A stretch of 64,000 nt of DNA, taken from Mycobacterium sp. Marseille-P9652. GTDB lineage: Bacteria; Actinomycetota; Actinomycetes; Mycobacteriales; Mycobacteriaceae. Positions within the stretch are counted from its first letter, which is position 1; each line of letters opens with the position of its first letter. Made by a program: the position numbers and the translations under genes. Below, piece by piece: positions 62,674 through 64,000 of this stretch. The stretch lies in the NCBI RefSeq assembly GCF_902652685.1, contig NZ_CACRUY010000003.1, forward strand, positions 173,345 through 237,344, given 5' to 3'. The notes beneath the pieces were generated by a model that saw only the letters and a list, made by a program, of their open reading frames with translations, did no database searches and was not told the DNA's origin.

Positions 62674-64000
62674 CCCTGGTCTTGCGTTACGCCGCGCGCA
62701 GCGACCGCGGCCTGGTGCGCTCCAACAACGAAGACTCCGTCTACGCCGGCGCACGCCTGCTGGCGCTCGCCGACGGCATGGGCGGACACGCCGCCGGTGA
62801 GGTCGCCTCCCAGCTGGTGATCGCCGCGCTGGCCCACCTCGACGACGACGAGCCCGGTGGCGACCTGCTGGCCAAGCTCGACGCGGCGGTACGCGCCGGA
62901 AACTCCGCCATCGCAGCGCAGGTGGAGGCGGAACCCGAGCTGGAAGGGATGGGCACCACCCTCACCGCGATCCTGTTCGCCGGTGACCGGATCGGGCTGG
63001 TGCACATCGGTGATTCACGCGGATACCTGCTGCGCGACGGCGAATTGACCCAGATCACCAAGGACGACACGTTCGTTCAGACGTTGGTCGACGAAGGTCG
63101 GATCACGCGGGAAGAGGCCCACAGCCACCCGCAGCGGTCGCTCATCATGCGGGCGCTGACGGGCCACGAGGTCGAACCCACCCTGACCATGCGCGAGGCT
63201 CGCGCCGGTGACCGCTACCTGCTGTGCTCCGACGGGTTGTCCGACCCGGTGAGCGACGAGACCATCCTCGAGGCGCTCCAGATCCCCGACGTGGCCGAGG
63301 CCGCCTACCGCCTCATCGAACTGGCGCTTCGCGGCGGGGGCCCCGACAACGTGACGGTCGTGGTCGCCGACGTGGTCGACTACGACTACGGCCAGACGCA
63401 GCCCATCCTGGCCGGGGCGGTCTCGGGGGACGACGACCAACTGACCCTGCCCAACACCTCCGCCGGGCGCGCGTCGGCGATCAGGCCGCGCGAAGAGGTC
63501 GCCAAACGCGTTCCGCCGCAAGAGGAAACGCCCACGAAGTCGCGGTGGTCATGGCGGCGGACGGCAATCGTCGTCACGCTGGTGATCCTTCTGGTGCTCG
63601 CGGGACTCGCAATCGGCAGGGCGATCGTCCGCAGCAATTACTACGTCGCCGAATACAACGGCATGGTGTCGATCCTGCGCGGCATCCAGGGATCGCTGCT
63701 GGGCGTGTCGCTGCACGAGCCGTATCTGGTCGCATGCCTGGGCGCGGGTAATCAGGTGTCCACCATCAGCTTTCGAGACGTCGGGGCGCAGGTCGTTCAG
63801 CTGCATCGGCCGGCAGTTGAGCGGCGCCCCGACGTCTCGAAAGCTGATGGTGGACACCTGATTACCCGCGCCCAGGCATGCGACCAGATACGGCTCGGGC
63901 AGCGACACGCCCCGCCGGGGTCCCTGGGATACGGGCCGGGCCGACACCCTGCCCTGGTATTTTGCGCACTACTGATATATTCGGGGGCATGCCCTGCCCG
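62670..64000 (+). CDS. pstP: PP2C-type protein phosphatase PstP (3' end outside or rearranged)
   Basis: Open from GTG 62670 to the window end (443+ codons). Residues 1-240 are the PP2C catalytic domain with metal-binding motifs VRSNNEDSV, LALADGMGGHAAGE, VHIGDSRGYLLRDGEL, CSDGLSD and GGGPDNVTVVVADV. A juxtamembrane segment and one helix (about 295-318) follow, then the extracytoplasmic domain (SNYYVAEYNGMVSILRGIQGSLLGVSLHEPYLV). PstP dephosphorylates PknA/PknB targets. From about codon 375 the frame enters an inverted duplication; the true continuation (APLNCRPMQLNDLRP) is on the opposite strand, so residues after about Val371 are not authentic PstP unless a real rearrangement occurred. Confidence 0.9.
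   Translation, partial: MTLVLRYAARSDRGLVRSNNEDSVYAGARLLALADGMGGHAAGEVASQLVIAALAHLDDDEPGGDLLAKLDAAVRAGNSAIAAQVEAEPELEGMGTTLTAILFAGDRIGLVHIGDSRGYLLRDGELTQITKDDTFVQTLVDEGRITREEAHSHPQRSLIMRALTGHEVEPTLTMREARAGDRYLLCSDGLSDPVSDETILEALQIPDVAEAAYRLIELALRGGGPDNVTVVVADVVDYDYGQTQPILAGAVSGDDDQLTLPNTSAGRASAIRPREEVAKRVPPQEETPTKSRWSWRRTAIVVTLVILLVLAGLAIGRAIVRSNYYVAEYNGMVSILRGIQGSLLGVSLHEPYLVACLGAGNQVSTISFRDVGAQVVQLHRPAVERRPDVSKADGGHLITRAQACDQIRLGQRHAPPGSLGYGPGRHPALVFCALLIYSGACPA
63702..63911. repeat. 88-bp near-perfect inverted repeat within pstP
   Basis: Arm 1 at 63702-63789 and arm 2 at 63824-63911 are reverse complements at 87 of 88 positions (mismatch 63715 against 63898), with a 34-nt centre at 63790-63823. 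Read on the minus strand, arm 2 and centre encode GVSLPEPYLVACLGAGN and then APLNCRPMQLNDLRP, the expected PstP sequence. The arms are joined at short inverted GACGTCGGGGCGC / GCGCCCCGACGTC ends, which suggests template switching at a hairpin. After 63911 the sequence no longer matches pstP. Confidence 0.9.

Overview
The window is high-GC actinobacterial DNA, almost certainly from a slow-growing non-tuberculous Mycobacterium. The evidence is a run of genes recognisable as orthologues of the M. tuberculosis block Rv0018c-Rv0058, read here in the opposite orientation: dnaB with two inteins, rplI-rpsR1-ssb-rpsF, an Rv0051-type GT87 enzyme, ponA1, Rv0049, Rv0048c, a PadR regulator, ino1, an Rv0045c-type hydrolase, an Rv0044c-type F420 enzyme, GntR, MarR, leuS, mtc28, Rv0039c-Rv0036c, the Rv0030-Rv0023 cluster, whiB5, tRNA-Leu, fhaA, fhaB and pstP. 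Frequent GTG/TTG starts and many likely leaderless starts (TANNNT box 6-9 nt before the start codon) also fit. Orthologue assignments come from family knowledge and memory of H37Rv, not from a database search.

Layout. 1-20.2 kb is accessory: the start of a SAM methyltransferase; a 1,385-residue hybrid sensor kinase/PP2C phosphatase/anti-sigma-type ATPase with an overlapping STAS gene; a membrane esterase with a C-terminal frameshift; three tandem PknD-like receptor kinases, the third lacking its ATP-binding lobe; a NUDIX hydrolase; an Rv0560c-like methyltransferase with a clear promoter/operator; small metal-binding and DUF proteins; a HadA/HadB fusion; a beta-lactamase-like protein; and a benzoylformate decarboxylase-like enzyme. 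20.2-35.6 kb is core: replication, ribosome, wall synthesis and inositol synthesis. 35.6-48.1 kb holds regulators, a fused amino-acid ABC transporter that appears inserted between the Rv0043c and Rv0042c orthologues, leuS and envelope genes. 48.1-54.7 kb is the Rv0023-Rv0030-like cluster (helical DUF proteins, NlpC/P60, XRE regulator) next to whiB5. 54.8-57.5 kb holds an acyl-CoA dehydrogenase, pirin and GNAT. 57.6-60.2 kb holds a TNT-type (NAD glycohydrolase-fold) toxin with a translationally coupled candidate immunity gene beside tRNA-Leu(CAG). 60.4-64.0 kb is fhaA-fhaB-pstP, the start of the cell-division phosphosignalling operon; the end of pstP runs into an 88-bp near-perfect inverted duplication.

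Themes. Ser/Thr phosphosignalling is over-represented: three receptor kinases, a PP2C-anti-sigma-STAS module, FhaA/FhaB and PstP. The strongest candidates for unusual biology are the N-lobe-less pseudokinase in the kinase array, the TNT-immunity pair at the tRNA (with apparent changes at expected catalytic positions), the class 3 mini-intein plus homing-endonuclease intein in one dnaB, and the fold-back in pstP, which may be an assembly artefact.
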